Shown here: piece by piece, positions 40,784-48,398 of the stretch
Position numbering within the stretch: position 1 is the stretch's first letter
Layout of the letters: each line of letters opens with the position of its first letter
Source: a virus
IMG/VR virus record: IMGVR_UViG_3300042889_001503
Location: 186,001-250,000 of that record
DNA: 64,000 nt
Direction: 5' to 3' (one strand)
Translations under genes and position numbers: made by a program
Notes under the pieces: generated by a model
Database searches by the model: none
What the model was told of the DNA's origin: nothing
The model's input: only the letters and a program-made list of their open reading frames with translations

Positions 40784-41407
40784 ATGGAATTAATAGAATC
40801 GTTACAGTGGAGATATGCCACCAAGAAAATGAATGGGGACAAAATCCCACAAGATAAATTAGAAAGAATCTTAGAGGCGACAAGATTGGCTCCGAGTTCA
40901 TATGGGTTAACACCGTATCAGGTAATCGTGGTGGAGGACCAAGAATTAAAGGAGAGATTGGTGGGAGCTTGTTACGGACAAACTCAATTAAAGGATTCAT
41001 CAGCTGTATTGGTATTTGCGGTGTGGGACGAGATTACTGAATGGGCGGTGGAGAATTATATCAATGATATTGCAAACCAAAGAAATATCCCGGTAAATGT
41101 ATTAGAGGATTTCAAAGGAATGATGATAGGGACAATCTCCAATATGACGGAGGAACAAAAACAAACGTGGGCTCAGAAACAAACGTATATAGGATTAGGA
41201 TTCTCATTAGTAGCATCAGCAGTAGAAGGTGTGGATTCAACTCCAATGGAGGGATTCTTACCTAATAAAGTAGATGAGGTATTAGGATTAAGAGAATTAG
41301 GATTAAAGTCTACATTAGTTCTTACATTAGGATATAGAGATACAGAAGGAGATTCATTATCTACAATGAAGAAGATAAGAAGAGATAATCTATTCATCAG
41401 AAAATAA
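40784..41407 (+). CDS. nitroreductase family protein (NfsB-like)
   Basis: 207 residues. WRYATKKMNGDKIP at 9-22 and EATRLAPSSYGLTPYQVIVV at 31-50 match the FMN-binding start of the family; GLGFSLVASAVEGVDSTPMEGF near 143 is the typical dimer/FMN segment. These flavoenzymes reduce nitro compounds or quinones with NAD(P)H. Full length and intact. A metabolic accessory gene, likely of bacterial origin. Confidence 0.9.
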   Translation: MELIESLQWRYATKKMNGDKIPQDKLERILEATRLAPSSYGLTPYQVIVVEDQELKERLVGACYGQTQLKDSSAVLVFAVWDEITEWAVENYINDIANQRNIPVNVLEDFKGMMIGTISNMTEEQKQTWAQKQTYIGLGFSLVASAVEGVDSTPMEGFLPNKVDEVLGLRELGLKSTLVLTLGYRDTEGDSLSTMKKIRRDNLFIRK

Positions 41408-41420
41408 TAGATAGAAAGAA

Positions 41421-41447
41421 CCTCACCAATTAAAGGTGGGGTTTTTT
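41421..41447 (+). terminator. rho-independent terminator
   Basis: CCTCACC / GGTGGGG stem and T-run after the nitroreductase. Confidence 0.8.
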
Positions 41448-41669
41448 ATTATAAGATAAAATACTAAACGATAAATCTATTCGTTCATAGTCCTACACTC
41501 CGTTCCGGAATTCACTCATAGTTTCATCCTTTACTATTTTCTTATGTATAAGAAATCCATTTATTTATACACGTCAACTTCCATATGTATAAAAAACTCA
41601 ATAATTTATACATAACAGTTTACAGTTTACTATAAACAGTCAATAGTAAACAATCCCCCCACTTATACC

Positions 41670-41688
41670 GGGGGAACAGAGTTCCCCC
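41670..41688. repeat. perfect hairpin
   Basis: GGGGGAAC and GTTCCCCC arms with an AGA loop, no T-run. Confidence 0.7.
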
Positions 41689-41727
41689 CTCTGAAGAAGG
41701 GGACAATAAAGGGACACGATTAGTTAT

Positions 41728-41792
41728 CCGGTATGGTGTTCATTATTAATGAATGTTCATTTGCAATGAACAATAAGATTAAATGAACATTG
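41728..41792. repeat. GTTCATT/AATGAAC element cluster
   Basis: TTCATTATTAATGAA palindrome, then GTTCATTTGCAATGAAC (perfect arms, 3-nt centre), then a further ATGAACATT. Looks like a multi-site operator. Confidence 0.65.
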
Positions 41793-41836
41793 TAATGGAT
41801 ATTACGGTAACTTGTATTACGGTATCGATTAAAAAG

Positions 41837-41893
41837 TTATGTTTTGTATCAATACAGTCAGTTTTAAACTCACAAGAGTGATACGAAACATAA
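41837..41893. repeat. long inverted repeat
   Basis: Arms 41837-41851 (TTATGTTTTGTATCA) and 41879-41893 (TGATACGAAACATAA) pair with one mismatch (a G-U pair in RNA) around a 27-nt loop. Confidence 0.7.
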
Positions 41894-42254
41894 GTTTTAA
41901 TGGTATTTTGTGTCTCTATGGTGTCCCATATATAAATCATTTAGTTCGTCCATTGTAGGGTATTTAATTGTCCCCTAACGGTTCGTTGAAGTAATCTTCC
42001 TAACACCTAACGGTTCCCACGCATCATACACCATTACTGACATTTATCGCTGGGAAACACCTATAGTAAAATAATTAGTCCTGAGAGTATCGTCAGGGGG
42101 AAAAAATTGACTTCTCACTATGCTGGAACACAATAATGGTGGGAGAAAGTGGTAAACTAAGGTAAGTCTGTGGTATTAAAAGGGGGAAAAGGATTATCCC
42201 CAATGACGAAAGAGACTGACATTTTGTCAAAAACAAGAATTTTAACATAAAAAG

Positions 42255-42326
42255 TTATTAACAATTCCCCCTGACAGTGTTGATAAGTGGATTGTTGATA
42301 ACTATATTTAGAAAAAGTTATTAACA
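42255..42326. other. DnaA-box-like repeat cluster I
   Basis: TTATTAACA at 42255 and 42318, TGTTGATAA (TTATCAACA on the other strand) at 42278 and 42293. TTATCAACA differs by one base from the DnaA box TTATCCACA. Confidence 0.55.
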
Positions 42327-42329
42327 ATT

Positions 42330-42623
42330 ATGGTACCAAAACAATACTTAACCGGATTTACCCCTACTGTCAGTGTGTCAGGTGATACATATATAGTGGA
42401 TTATGAGATAGGGGAATGTGTATACACCTATTCGAGGGTGGGGAAAAGAATAAAACAGGAGGTCCTTCAACTTATCAAATGTGATATGTGGAAGGTGATT
42501 ACATTAATTAATGAGGACAACCAATTAGACGAGGGGGATTATAGGGATATCAATATGGAAATCCGGAATCATTCCCTACGTTATGTGACTGAGTTTATAA
42601 ATGGTCAGAGTCTTCATCTATAA
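42330..42623 (+). CDS. hypothetical protein
   Basis: 97 residues, MVPKQYLTGFTPTVSVSGDT; no leader, no known family. The start lies only 4 nt after a DnaA-box-like repeat. Convergent with the small minus-strand gene. Confidence 0.65.
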   Translation: MVPKQYLTGFTPTVSVSGDTYIVDYEIGECVYTYSRVGKRIKQEVLQLIKCDMWKVITLINEDNQLDEGDYRDINMEIRNHSLRYVTEFINGQSLHL

Positions 42624-42750
42624 TAGTTCTCTTCCACCACTTCAGGAACTTGTTATCCGGAGAAAGGTGGGGGATGATAAGTTTGTCTATCAATATCATT
42701 ATGATGGATAGAGAACCCATTACCATTAGGAAGATTAAAAATGTCAACAT
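42595..42750 (-). CDS. small membrane protein with WW-K tail
   Basis: 51 residues too short for most callers: a membrane helix (MLTFLIFLMVMGSLSIIMIL) then LSPDNKFLKWWKRTIIDEDS. The helix plus D-x-x-F-x-x-WW-(K/R) layout recurs in small Bacteroidetes-phage membrane proteins I have seen. A TATCTTTA box (about 42796-42803, minus) and an operator palindrome lie upstream. Overlaps the end of 42330-42623 by 29 nt. Confidence 0.6.
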   Translation of the reverse strand: MLTFLIFLMVMGSLSIIMILIDKLIIPHLSPDNKFLKWWKRTIIDEDSDHL

Positions 42751-43061
42751 AGTTTATATTATTAAGAGTTACCGGTGATAATCACCGTCAATTAGTAAAG
42801 ATACAAATAAATTATGACATTCTCAACAAAAGGGGGGATTGTTTAATAATAATATTAAATAAAAAAAATAAACCCTTAGTGTGATTATGAGATTCGTAAT
42901 AAAATGGGGGATTTATATAAAAAATATAAAGCAGGTTGGAGTCTACTCTTCCACCACTCGGTCCGCCCCCTGTCGGGTTGATTACCGATTCAGTGATACA
43001 AATATACGACTAATAATTTACACCACCAAACAAAACCGGGGATTATTTAATATTATTTCAA
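42751..43061. other. intergenic region with GC-rich island
   Basis: Holds the operator palindrome, G-runs (GGGGGGATT), and a GC-rich island at about 42934-42990 (ACTCTTCCACCACTCGGTCC) that is unlike its surroundings. ACTCTTCCACCACT is nearly repeated at about 42630. I see no supportable tRNA or gene. Confidence 0.5.
42773..42787. promoter_or_regulatory. operator-like palindrome
   Basis: CGGTGATAATCACCG, 15 nt, between the minus-strand TATCTTTA box and ATG 42750. Confidence 0.6.
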
Positions 43062-43071
43062 TATATTTATC
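43062..43071 (+). promoter_or_regulatory. late-type box TATATTTATC
   Basis: 3 nt before ATG 43075. Confidence 0.6.
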
Positions 43072-43074
43072 TGT

Positions 43075-43557
43075 ATGGCAAAAGAAGAAACACCAAAGGA
43101 CATTACCCCAAAGAAAAGAAGGGGAATAGATATTGCAGTCAATGGACTAAGAAAGACATATCCATTTGTAATAGGGTATGAGGATGACCCGGGAGACCAA
43201 TACGCAGCATCACACTACATTGATTTAATAATAGACCTACAGAAACTATCTGACTATATGGATGTTCCTGTTAATCCCTATTGGGTGAACTTCGCAAGTC
43301 ATCCGGACTATAGAAGGATATACTCCTTATGGTCCTACCTGAAGTTCCCCGAGGAAATTGAGGTTACATATGATAGAGACATATCAAACCATCCCGGATA
43401 TAAATTGGGGAAGGATGTAATCTATCTACTTGAATCTATATATGAATACATCCCCGAGGAATACAAACTGTTCTATGAGTTCACCTCTGAGTTTGCCCCC
43501 GACAAACCTATGACACTCCCCGTGACTCTAAAGGTTAACGGATACATTATGACATAA
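43075..43557 (+). CDS. hypothetical protein
   Basis: 160 residues, MAKEETPKDITPKKRRGIDI. Tyr/Pro-rich, with DPGDQYAASHYIDLIIDLQK and LLESIYEYIPEEYKLFYEF. It has a late box but no leader, so it is a candidate structural protein rather than cargo (weak inference). Confidence 0.72.
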   Translation: MAKEETPKDITPKKRRGIDIAVNGLRKTYPFVIGYEDDPGDQYAASHYIDLIIDLQKLSDYMDVPVNPYWVNFASHPDYRRIYSLWSYLKFPEEIEVTYDRDISNHPGYKLGKDVIYLLESIYEYIPEEYKLFYEFTSEFAPDKPMTLPVTLKVNGYIMT

Positions 43558-43573
43558 GGTCATGTTCATAACC

Positions 43574-43629
43574 TGTTGATAACTTCTTATCATAAGTTAT
43601 TAACAACTGTCACCCTGTCATGTTGATAA
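43574..43629. other. DnaA-box-like repeat cluster II
   Basis: TGTTGATAA at 43574 and 43621 and TTATTAACA at 43597, matching cluster I 1.3 kb upstream. Confidence 0.55.
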
Positions 43630-43660
43630 CTTTATTTGGATATATCGAATACACTCCCTA

Positions 43661-43690
43661 CCCCCCTATAATTACATAGGGGGTTTTTTT
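43661..43690 (+). terminator. rho-independent terminator
   Basis: CCCCCCTAT / ATAGGGGG-type stem followed by seven T. Confidence 0.8.
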
Positions 43691-43940
43691 GACCCCTCCC
43701 CGGTAAACACCCCCCATACCCCCTCCCTTACTACCGTGGGGGTATCCCCCCTCCCCTCCCTCCCCCTATAATAGTCCAAATAGGGGGGATAATCCCTTCT
43801 GCAACGTCTAAGGGTAAAAAAAACTTTATATGAAAATCGTTTTAAAATTTCTAAAAAAATTTTTGGGAAAAAATCCCCCCAATTAATGGGGTGTCCGGAT
43901 AGTGAAAAAAAATTTTTGGAAAAATTTGGTGGGAATTATG
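43691..43940. other. C-rich then A-rich noncoding region
   Basis: About 250 nt without a gene. C-runs from 43691 to 43770 include the quadruplex motif, and GGGGTATCCCCC and CCCCCTATAATAGTCC...GGGGGG dyads follow. From 43810 it becomes poly-A/T with TTTTTTGGGAAAAAATCCCCC dyads. Confidence 0.5.
43746..43766 (-). other. strong G-quadruplex motif
   Basis: The plus strand has runs of 6, 4, 3 and 5 C separated by single T. The minus strand therefore carries four G-tracts with 1-nt loops, an extremely stable quadruplex type. Confidence 0.75.
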
Positions 43941-43948
43941 GAATGTAT

Positions 43949-43956
43949 TATCTTTG
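43949..43956 (+). promoter_or_regulatory. TATCTTTG promoter
   Basis: 13 nt before ATG 43970. Confidence 0.7.
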
Positions 43957-43969
43957 TAAAAAATAAGAT

Positions 43970-44218
43970 ATGGGAAAAGAAACGGTTGAGCAGGGGTTTG
44001 ATAGAATATACGATTCAATGGATTTTACTGAATTTTGTTTTCCTTCATTTAAGTTGGGGGTTAAATGGGAACAAGAACAAAATGGTTTAACTATGGATGA
44101 GGGGATTGACTTTGGTAAGGAGTTATCTAAATGGGGTTACAATAAGGGTAATTCAATTGATGTTGAGATTTTGGTTAATGAGATACTTCCGGATTTATTC
44201 AAACAATTTAATAAATAA
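43970..44218 (+). CDS. small acidic protein
   Basis: 82 residues, MGKETVEQGFDRIYDSMDFT; helical, with VEILVNEILPDLFKQFNK tail. No family. 3 nt before the next gene. Confidence 0.72.
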   Translation: MGKETVEQGFDRIYDSMDFTEFCFPSFKLGVKWEQEQNGLTMDEGIDFGKELSKWGYNKGNSIDVEILVNEILPDLFKQFNK

Positions 44219-44221
44219 GAT

Positions 44222-44977
44222 ATGAGAAATATATTTTTAATCCCCACTTCAATGGAGAGTAGATTGTGGAGGGATTTGGATTCCAATAAATTGACGTTTG
44301 AAAATTTATCGAAACCCAATAGTAATGAATGTACCAAGTGTTCCAATGAGTATGTGTATATTACCTCTGATGAGAAATTTGTTAGAGATGAATATATAAC
44401 TGATGGACTTGAGGTAATTAAGGCAACACCAAAGTTGGTTGATGCTCAAGGATTGGTTAATAGAAGAGAATGGAAGAAAATCGTTATGACCAATGACTTG
44501 GAATTAACTGAGAATGGTATTCAACAGATTGGGGATTTATTTTTCCGATGGTTTGTTTTGAATCCTACCTGTGAGGAAGTTGAGATTGGTAAAACCAATA
44601 AACTCCTTGATGTATATGAGGACAAGTGGGAAGTGAGATATCACATTTACGATATACACGAGAAACCGAAAAAGAATTTCTATTGTGGGGATGAGGTTGA
44701 CTATGGGGAACAGTGTGACTTTCAATGTGAGAGATGTGTTAATTGTACCGGAGTTGATTATGGATATCTTCCAAAGGAGGATTTGGGTTATACCACTAAG
44801 ATTGGGATTAAGGTTGTCGATGGTATGGTTAGACCTCTTATGGTTCCAAAGAAATATTTTGGTGAAGTTGAACATATACATTATAGTTCGGTATTTGATT
44901 GGTTATCTAAAAAGGATTACCTATCTGATAAACGAGAAGATATACAGAGAGAGTTTGAACAATACTTAAATAAATAA
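44222..44977 (+). CDS. phage protein with Cys cluster, unknown
   Basis: 251 residues. MRNIFLIPTSMESRLW, then VYITSDEKFVRDEYITDGLE and WFVLNPTCEEVEIG form a pattern I know from many Bacteroidetes-phage hypothetical proteins. GDEVDYGEQCDFQCERCVNCTG adds four Cys (CxxxCxxC...C), a possible zinc site. Function unknown. Confidence 0.77.
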   Translation: MRNIFLIPTSMESRLWRDLDSNKLTFENLSKPNSNECTKCSNEYVYITSDEKFVRDEYITDGLEVIKATPKLVDAQGLVNRREWKKIVMTNDLELTENGIQQIGDLFFRWFVLNPTCEEVEIGKTNKLLDVYEDKWEVRYHIYDIHEKPKKNFYCGDEVDYGEQCDFQCERCVNCTGVDYGYLPKEDLGYTTKIGIKVVDGMVRPLMVPKKYFGEVEHIHYSSVFDWLSKKDYLSDKREDIQREFEQYLNK

Positions 44978-44987
44978 TATTGATATA

Positions 44988-45016
44988 CCCCCGCTTATGT
45001 AGTTGGGGGTTTTTTA
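44988..45016 (+). terminator. rho-independent terminator
   Basis: CCCCC / GGGGG stem with T-run. Confidence 0.8.
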
Positions 45017-45072
45017 TTTGACATTGGGGATATAATTGATTATTCTTTAATTCCATAAGGTATATAACAATT

Positions 45073-45480
45073 ATGGTAAAAACAAAATCAATTTCGTTTC
45101 TCAAATACAATAGGTTTGAGTTCGGAGAACAAATCGTTAGTCAATTCGTGGTCTTTGAATGTAAGTGGCTATTCTCAATCATCTTCTTTTATTTTCATAA
45201 ATCTCTTGGTAGTCAGGATAGGTTTCATACCCACGCTTTTAACGCGTGGTCTGTAAAACTGTTTGGGGGATATGATGAGCACATCTTGGATGACGAGGTT
45301 GGTGGGGAATATCATATTGTTAGACGTGAGAAGGTCTTGGTTTACTTCCCCCGGGATTCGTATCATCGGATATCTAATAGTGATGGATGTATGACGGTAT
45401 TGTTCTCGGGTCCTTGGAAAAAGACTTGGAAGGAATATGTTAATGGGGAAGTTGTTCACTACGGTTGGGGTCGGGAATGA
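45073..45480 (+). CDS. cupin-fold-like protein
   Basis: 135 residues. RFHTHAFNAWSVKLFGGYDEH supplies HxH and Glu/Asp positions of cupin motif 1; VLVYFPRDSYHRI supplies the motif 2 His. Metal-dependent or binding function possible. Similar proteins are seen in phages. Substrate unknown. Confidence 0.7.
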   Translation: MVKTKSISFLKYNRFEFGEQIVSQFVVFECKWLFSIIFFYFHKSLGSQDRFHTHAFNAWSVKLFGGYDEHILDDEVGGEYHIVRREKVLVYFPRDSYHRISNSDGCMTVLFSGPWKKTWKEYVNGEVVHYGWGRE

Positions 45481-45491
45481 CGGACCTCTGA

Positions 45492-45545
45492 CCACCCGAA
45501 CTCCCTCCGGTCGTATTCAAATCCCCCCGCCCCCTTTTTTTGAAA
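45492..45545. repeat. GC-rich intergenic repeat, copy 1
   Basis: CCACCCGAACTCCCTCCGGT continuing to a C-rich stretch and a T-run. A near-identical copy lies at 47645-47690. Both follow a stop codon. Confidence 0.75.
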
Positions 45546-45574
45546 AAATATTTGTTAATATAAACTTTTTATAT

Positions 45575-45582
45575 TATCTTTG
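45575..45582 (+). promoter_or_regulatory. TATCTTTG promoter
   Basis: 20 nt before ATG 45603. Confidence 0.75.
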
Positions 45583-45602
45583 TGGTATTAAAATAAACTA
45601 CT

Positions 45603-46679
45603 ATGATAAATCAGGAATTATTGGCTGAGGCAACAAATAAATTTAAGACATCGAATGACGACATTAAGTTAGAGGGGAATATTATTGACCTATTGATGAA
45701 ATGTTATATTAAGTATGACCCATCAAAGAGGGGGAATACTCTTCAGAAGTTGATTATCGAATATTTGGGTAAAGACGTTCTTACGATTCCGGCTACTTGG
45801 AACTGTGGGGACTTTGCGTTGGGTGTAGAATCATTCAAGGGGAATAAGTTATTGAGTAAGATTTTAAAGAAATTGGATTATATCATTGGGGAGACTAAGG
45901 TTAAGGATTCTAAATCTATGATAAAGATGAGAAATGACATTATTCAAAGATTCTTTGAAATTGTTTCAACCTTCTATGAGATTAAGACATCTTATTTGAA
46001 TGATAAGGGTTCCTACACAATTGGGAACATTAGGACATATCAGAATTATCACAACTTGATTGTTTTATTGGTTGACTGTGAGGATTCGTTTAATTATAAA
46101 CTTCTTTCAATTCCGAAGGAGGATTTAAAGGAGTTTAAGATGCACCACCAACACGGAACTAAGGAATCTAACAATGATACAAAGAACCCCCATTTATCGT
46201 TTCACGTTAAGAAGGGTTCTGATATTGAAGATAGTTTAAAGAAGTGGGAGTTACCGGGAGGTTTTGAGGGATTGAACAAGGTATGTAAGATTCAAAGTAG
46301 TAAAGTTCGTAGAAATAGTTCAAAGTTGACAAAGGAACAATATGATTACATCATAAATGATGAGGTTAAGTTATTCTTTAGTGAACGTGGTTTTGAGGAT
46401 TATGTAATTGACAATGAGATTGACATTATTCCGTATATCTACAAGAAATTCCGTAACATTAAGAAAAGTTCATATAGTAGAGGGGAATCTTATTGGGAGA
46501 ATGACATGGGTGAGGTTTTATTTTATTATCAGAACCGGTCTTACATTGTATATGATAGTGTACTTGAGGATATATCTGAAAAGTTTAATTTAACTTATAA
46601 GGATGTTATGAATTATCTATCCGTATATTTTGATTTGAGGTATCCTAATTTGAAACACTATCAGGTTTTGGAGAATTAG
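45603..46679 (+). CDS. PD-(D/E)xK nuclease-like protein
   Basis: 358 residues. NCGDFALGVESF near 67-78 and FYEIKTSYLN near 124-133 could be the D...E-x-K catalytic pair of a restriction-endonuclease fold. The C-terminal region is Lys/Tyr-rich (YIYKKFRNIKKSSYSRG). A phage homing-type, Holliday-junction or repair nuclease are alternatives. The match is by motif only. Confidence 0.5.
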   Translation: MINQELLAEATNKFKTSNDDIKLEGNIIDLLMKCYIKYDPSKRGNTLQKLIIEYLGKDVLTIPATWNCGDFALGVESFKGNKLLSKILKKLDYIIGETKVKDSKSMIKMRNDIIQRFFEIVSTFYEIKTSYLNDKGSYTIGNIRTYQNYHNLIVLLVDCEDSFNYKLLSIPKEDLKEFKMHHQHGTKESNNDTKNPHLSFHVKKGSDIEDSLKKWELPGGFEGLNKVCKIQSSKVRRNSSKLTKEQYDYIINDEVKLFFSERGFEDYVIDNEIDIIPYIYKKFRNIKKSSYSRGESYWENDMGEVLFYYQNRSYIVYDSVLEDISEKFNLTYKDVMNYLSVYFDLRYPNLKHYQVLEN

Positions 46680-46689
46680 ATATATTGAA

Positions 46690-46719
46690 CCCCCCGCTTT
46701 TATTGGTTGGGGGTTTTTT
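46690..46719 (+). terminator. rho-independent terminator
   Basis: CCCCCCG / TTGGGGG stem with T-run. Confidence 0.75.
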
Positions 46720-46759
46720 ATTTGAAATTAATTGTTTATACTTAAGAAAAAAAGTTATT

Positions 46760-47185
46760 ATGAAAAAGTTATTGTTATTATTTGCTCTGTTGTTGATGAT
46801 TGGGTGTAATATGCCTGTTTATAAAACATATCACACAGATAAAATTTATTTAAGACAATTGGTGAATCGTGATGTTACGGAAACTCATACTTCGGGTTCG
46901 TTCTTTTTGATTGCCGGTTCGGTTAGTTCGGATAGTGAAACCCAAACTGTTATAAAAGTTATGGGTGAGGTTAATGGTGAATATCGTTTTATGCAATTTG
47001 ATTTTACTAAAGCAAGAATCAAAATTGATAATAAGGTCACCACCCCATATATTGTTTTGAATTATGTGGACGATGAAAATAAATCAGTTGATTACTTATT
47101 GGAATACGATTACAACGTAAAGTCCGTTACCATTATTTGTCCGGAACAATATTTACCTGAGAAATTATTACCAATTCAAATATAG
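46760..47185 (+). CDS. predicted lipoprotein
   Basis: 141 residues from MKKLLLLFALLLMIGCNMP (start at 46760; the longer frame begins in the terminator). The signal peptide ends in the lipobox LMIGC. The mature part is beta-rich. Envelope location expected; function unknown. Confidence 0.8.
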   Translation: MKKLLLLFALLLMIGCNMPVYKTYHTDKIYLRQLVNRDVTETHTSGSFFLIAGSVSSDSETQTVIKVMGEVNGEYRFMQFDFTKARIKIDNKVTTPYIVLNYVDDENKSVDYLLEYDYNVKSVTIICPEQYLPEKLLPIQI

Positions 47186-47192
47186 AGATATT

Positions 47193-47642
47193 ATGGAAAA
47201 CGAAGATAATATAATAAACCTTGCCAACTTTTATGATGGACCTTATGGTGGTGTTCCATCTCGGATTGCAACACCTCAACCCACCTTTAATGAGTTCCCG
47301 GATAACAAGGAAATTGATGTCCCCGAAAAATTAAAGGATGTTGTTAAGAAGATGTGTCCCGAGATTTTGAATATTGTTTCGGTTGGGTATAGAGAACAAA
47401 CTGTTTATAACCCTATGAACTTTGAACCGGTATACAAGTATTTGGTTGGTGTTGATTTATATTTTGATAATCATAATGGAATGAAAAAAGGTAAACACGA
47501 ATATAGTAAGGAAATTGATGATTATTTTAAAATGACATACGGTAGTGAGATGGATTTTATATCCTTTCACGTTCAGTCATTTATCTTTCCCCCCGAGAAG
47601 ACCACTAAGGACAAGTTCTTTGAGTTGTTTGGTAAGGTGTAA
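47193..47642 (+). CDS. hypothetical protein
   Basis: 149 residues, MENEDNIINLANFYDGPYGG; VYKYLVGVDLYFDNHNG and SFHVQSFIFPPEK. No family recognised. Followed by the second copy of the GC-rich repeat. Confidence 0.72.
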   Translation: MENEDNIINLANFYDGPYGGVPSRIATPQPTFNEFPDNKEIDVPEKLKDVVKKMCPEILNIVSVGYREQTVYNPMNFEPVYKYLVGVDLYFDNHNGMKKGKHEYSKEIDDYFKMTYGSEMDFISFHVQSFIFPPEKTTKDKFFELFGKV

Positions 47643-47644
47643 CC

Positions 47645-47690
47645 CCACCCGAACTCCCTCCGGTCGATTTCAAATCCCCCCGCCCCTTTT
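47645..47690. repeat. GC-rich intergenic repeat, copy 2
   Basis: Matches copy 1 with small indels; also follows a stop codon and ends in TTTT. Confidence 0.75.
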
Positions 47691-47705
47691 ATTTTGGAGT
47701 TGGGG

Positions 47706-47715
47706 GATATTTATT
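47706..47715 (+). promoter_or_regulatory. late-type box GATATTTATT
   Basis: 14 nt before ATG 47730. Confidence 0.55.
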
Positions 47716-47729
47716 ATAAAAGATATATT

Positions 47730-48062
47730 ATGTTTTCAGCAGGTGGAGTTTATGTAATGGTAGCAGGAATCCTATTGGGATTAGCTGTTATAGGTGGGTC
47801 AGTTTATTATGTTAATAAAATGTTTGCTGATAACACTCAGGAAATATTGGTTCGGTTTATTTTATTAATATTCACCTCATTGGTTGCGTTATTTATTGTT
47901 GATAAGGTAATTGCTTGGCAGGTTAAACTATTGAGTGATGAGCAGAATGGGCAATTATTTGATTTGATTAAAACATTGGTGTTAATGATATTCTCGTATT
48001 ACTTTGGAACTAAAGAAGGAGTTGAAACCAATGGTGACCAAAATAAGAAAGATAAAGAATGA
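47730..48062 (+). CDS. small membrane protein, holin-like
   Basis: 110 residues from MFSAGGVYVMVAGILLGLAV. Two to three membrane helices (about 3-24, 37-56, 72-85), the last ending in IFSYYFGTKEG, and a charged C-terminus NGDQNKKDKE. The size, topology and (Y)FG(T/S)-x-EG end resemble phage holins. A late-type box fits lysis timing. No endolysin is adjacent. Confidence 0.55.
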   Translation: MFSAGGVYVMVAGILLGLAVIGGSVYYVNKMFADNTQEILVRFILLIFTSLVALFIVDKVIAWQVKLLSDEQNGQLFDLIKTLVLMIFSYYFGTKEGVETNGDQNKKDKE

Positions 48063-48364
48063 AAATTATTATAACAGAAGAACAGTATGGTAGAATGTTT
48101 AATTCCAAACTTTGGTTAAGACGTAACTATGATTTGGTTAAACAGGAGTTGAAGGCTACAATGGACTTCACCCGGGACCGTATCTGTGATAAAGATGAAT
48201 TTGAAAATTTTGAATATTATTTCTTCTCCGTGTTTATGGATTGCCTTCACCCTTATTATTATGAGGAAGAGAATTTTGATTATAAGGAATTTCAAACCAC
48301 GTTAACTGATATGTTCTATGTTGAATGTACCGAGTTTTATTTTAACGGTAGAGAGAAATGTTAA
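48059..48364 (+). CDS. short-leader protein
   Basis: 101 residues, leader MKIIITEEQYGRMFNSKL (I-T-E at 5-7). Acidic, Tyr-rich body. Overlaps the holin-like gene by 4 nt; opens the second cassette. Confidence 0.77.
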   Translation: MKIIITEEQYGRMFNSKLWLRRNYDLVKQELKATMDFTRDRICDKDEFENFEYYFFSVFMDCLHPYYYEEENFDYKEFQTTLTDMFYVECTEFYFNGREKC

Positions 48365-48384
48365 CACCCCTTTTAAAGTTAAGG

Positions 48385-48394
48385 GATATTTATT
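48385..48394 (+). promoter_or_regulatory. late-type box GATATTTATT
   Basis: 4 nt before ATG 48399. Confidence 0.62.
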
Positions 48395-48398
48395 TGAT

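Larger units (their letters stand above)
41450..42329. other. gene-free repeat-rich region, candidate control/origin region
   Basis: About 880 nt without a credible ORF. It holds TTTATACA-type AT repeats (41540-41610), a GGGGGAAC/GTTCCCCC hairpin (41670-41688), a cluster of GTTCATT/AATGAAC elements (41730-41790), a 15-nt inverted repeat (41837/41879), two CCTAACGGTTC copies (about 41976 and 42007) and DnaA-box-like repeats at its end. Confidence 0.65.

Noticed and set aside
42934-42995. Possible tRNA in the GC-rich island (both strands)
   Set aside because: I could not fold acceptor, D, anticodon and T arms with a proper TTCNANNC loop; some stems pair but no cloverleaf forms.
44537-44881. 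114-residue minus-strand frame inside 44222-44977
   Set aside because: The plus-strand gene has a clear phage-family pattern and Cys cluster; the minus frame has none.
45492-45545. Possible tRNA 3' half (contains TTCAAATCC)
   Set aside because: The T-stem 5' strand does not pair with the CCCCC strand, and no anticodon or D arm lies upstream.
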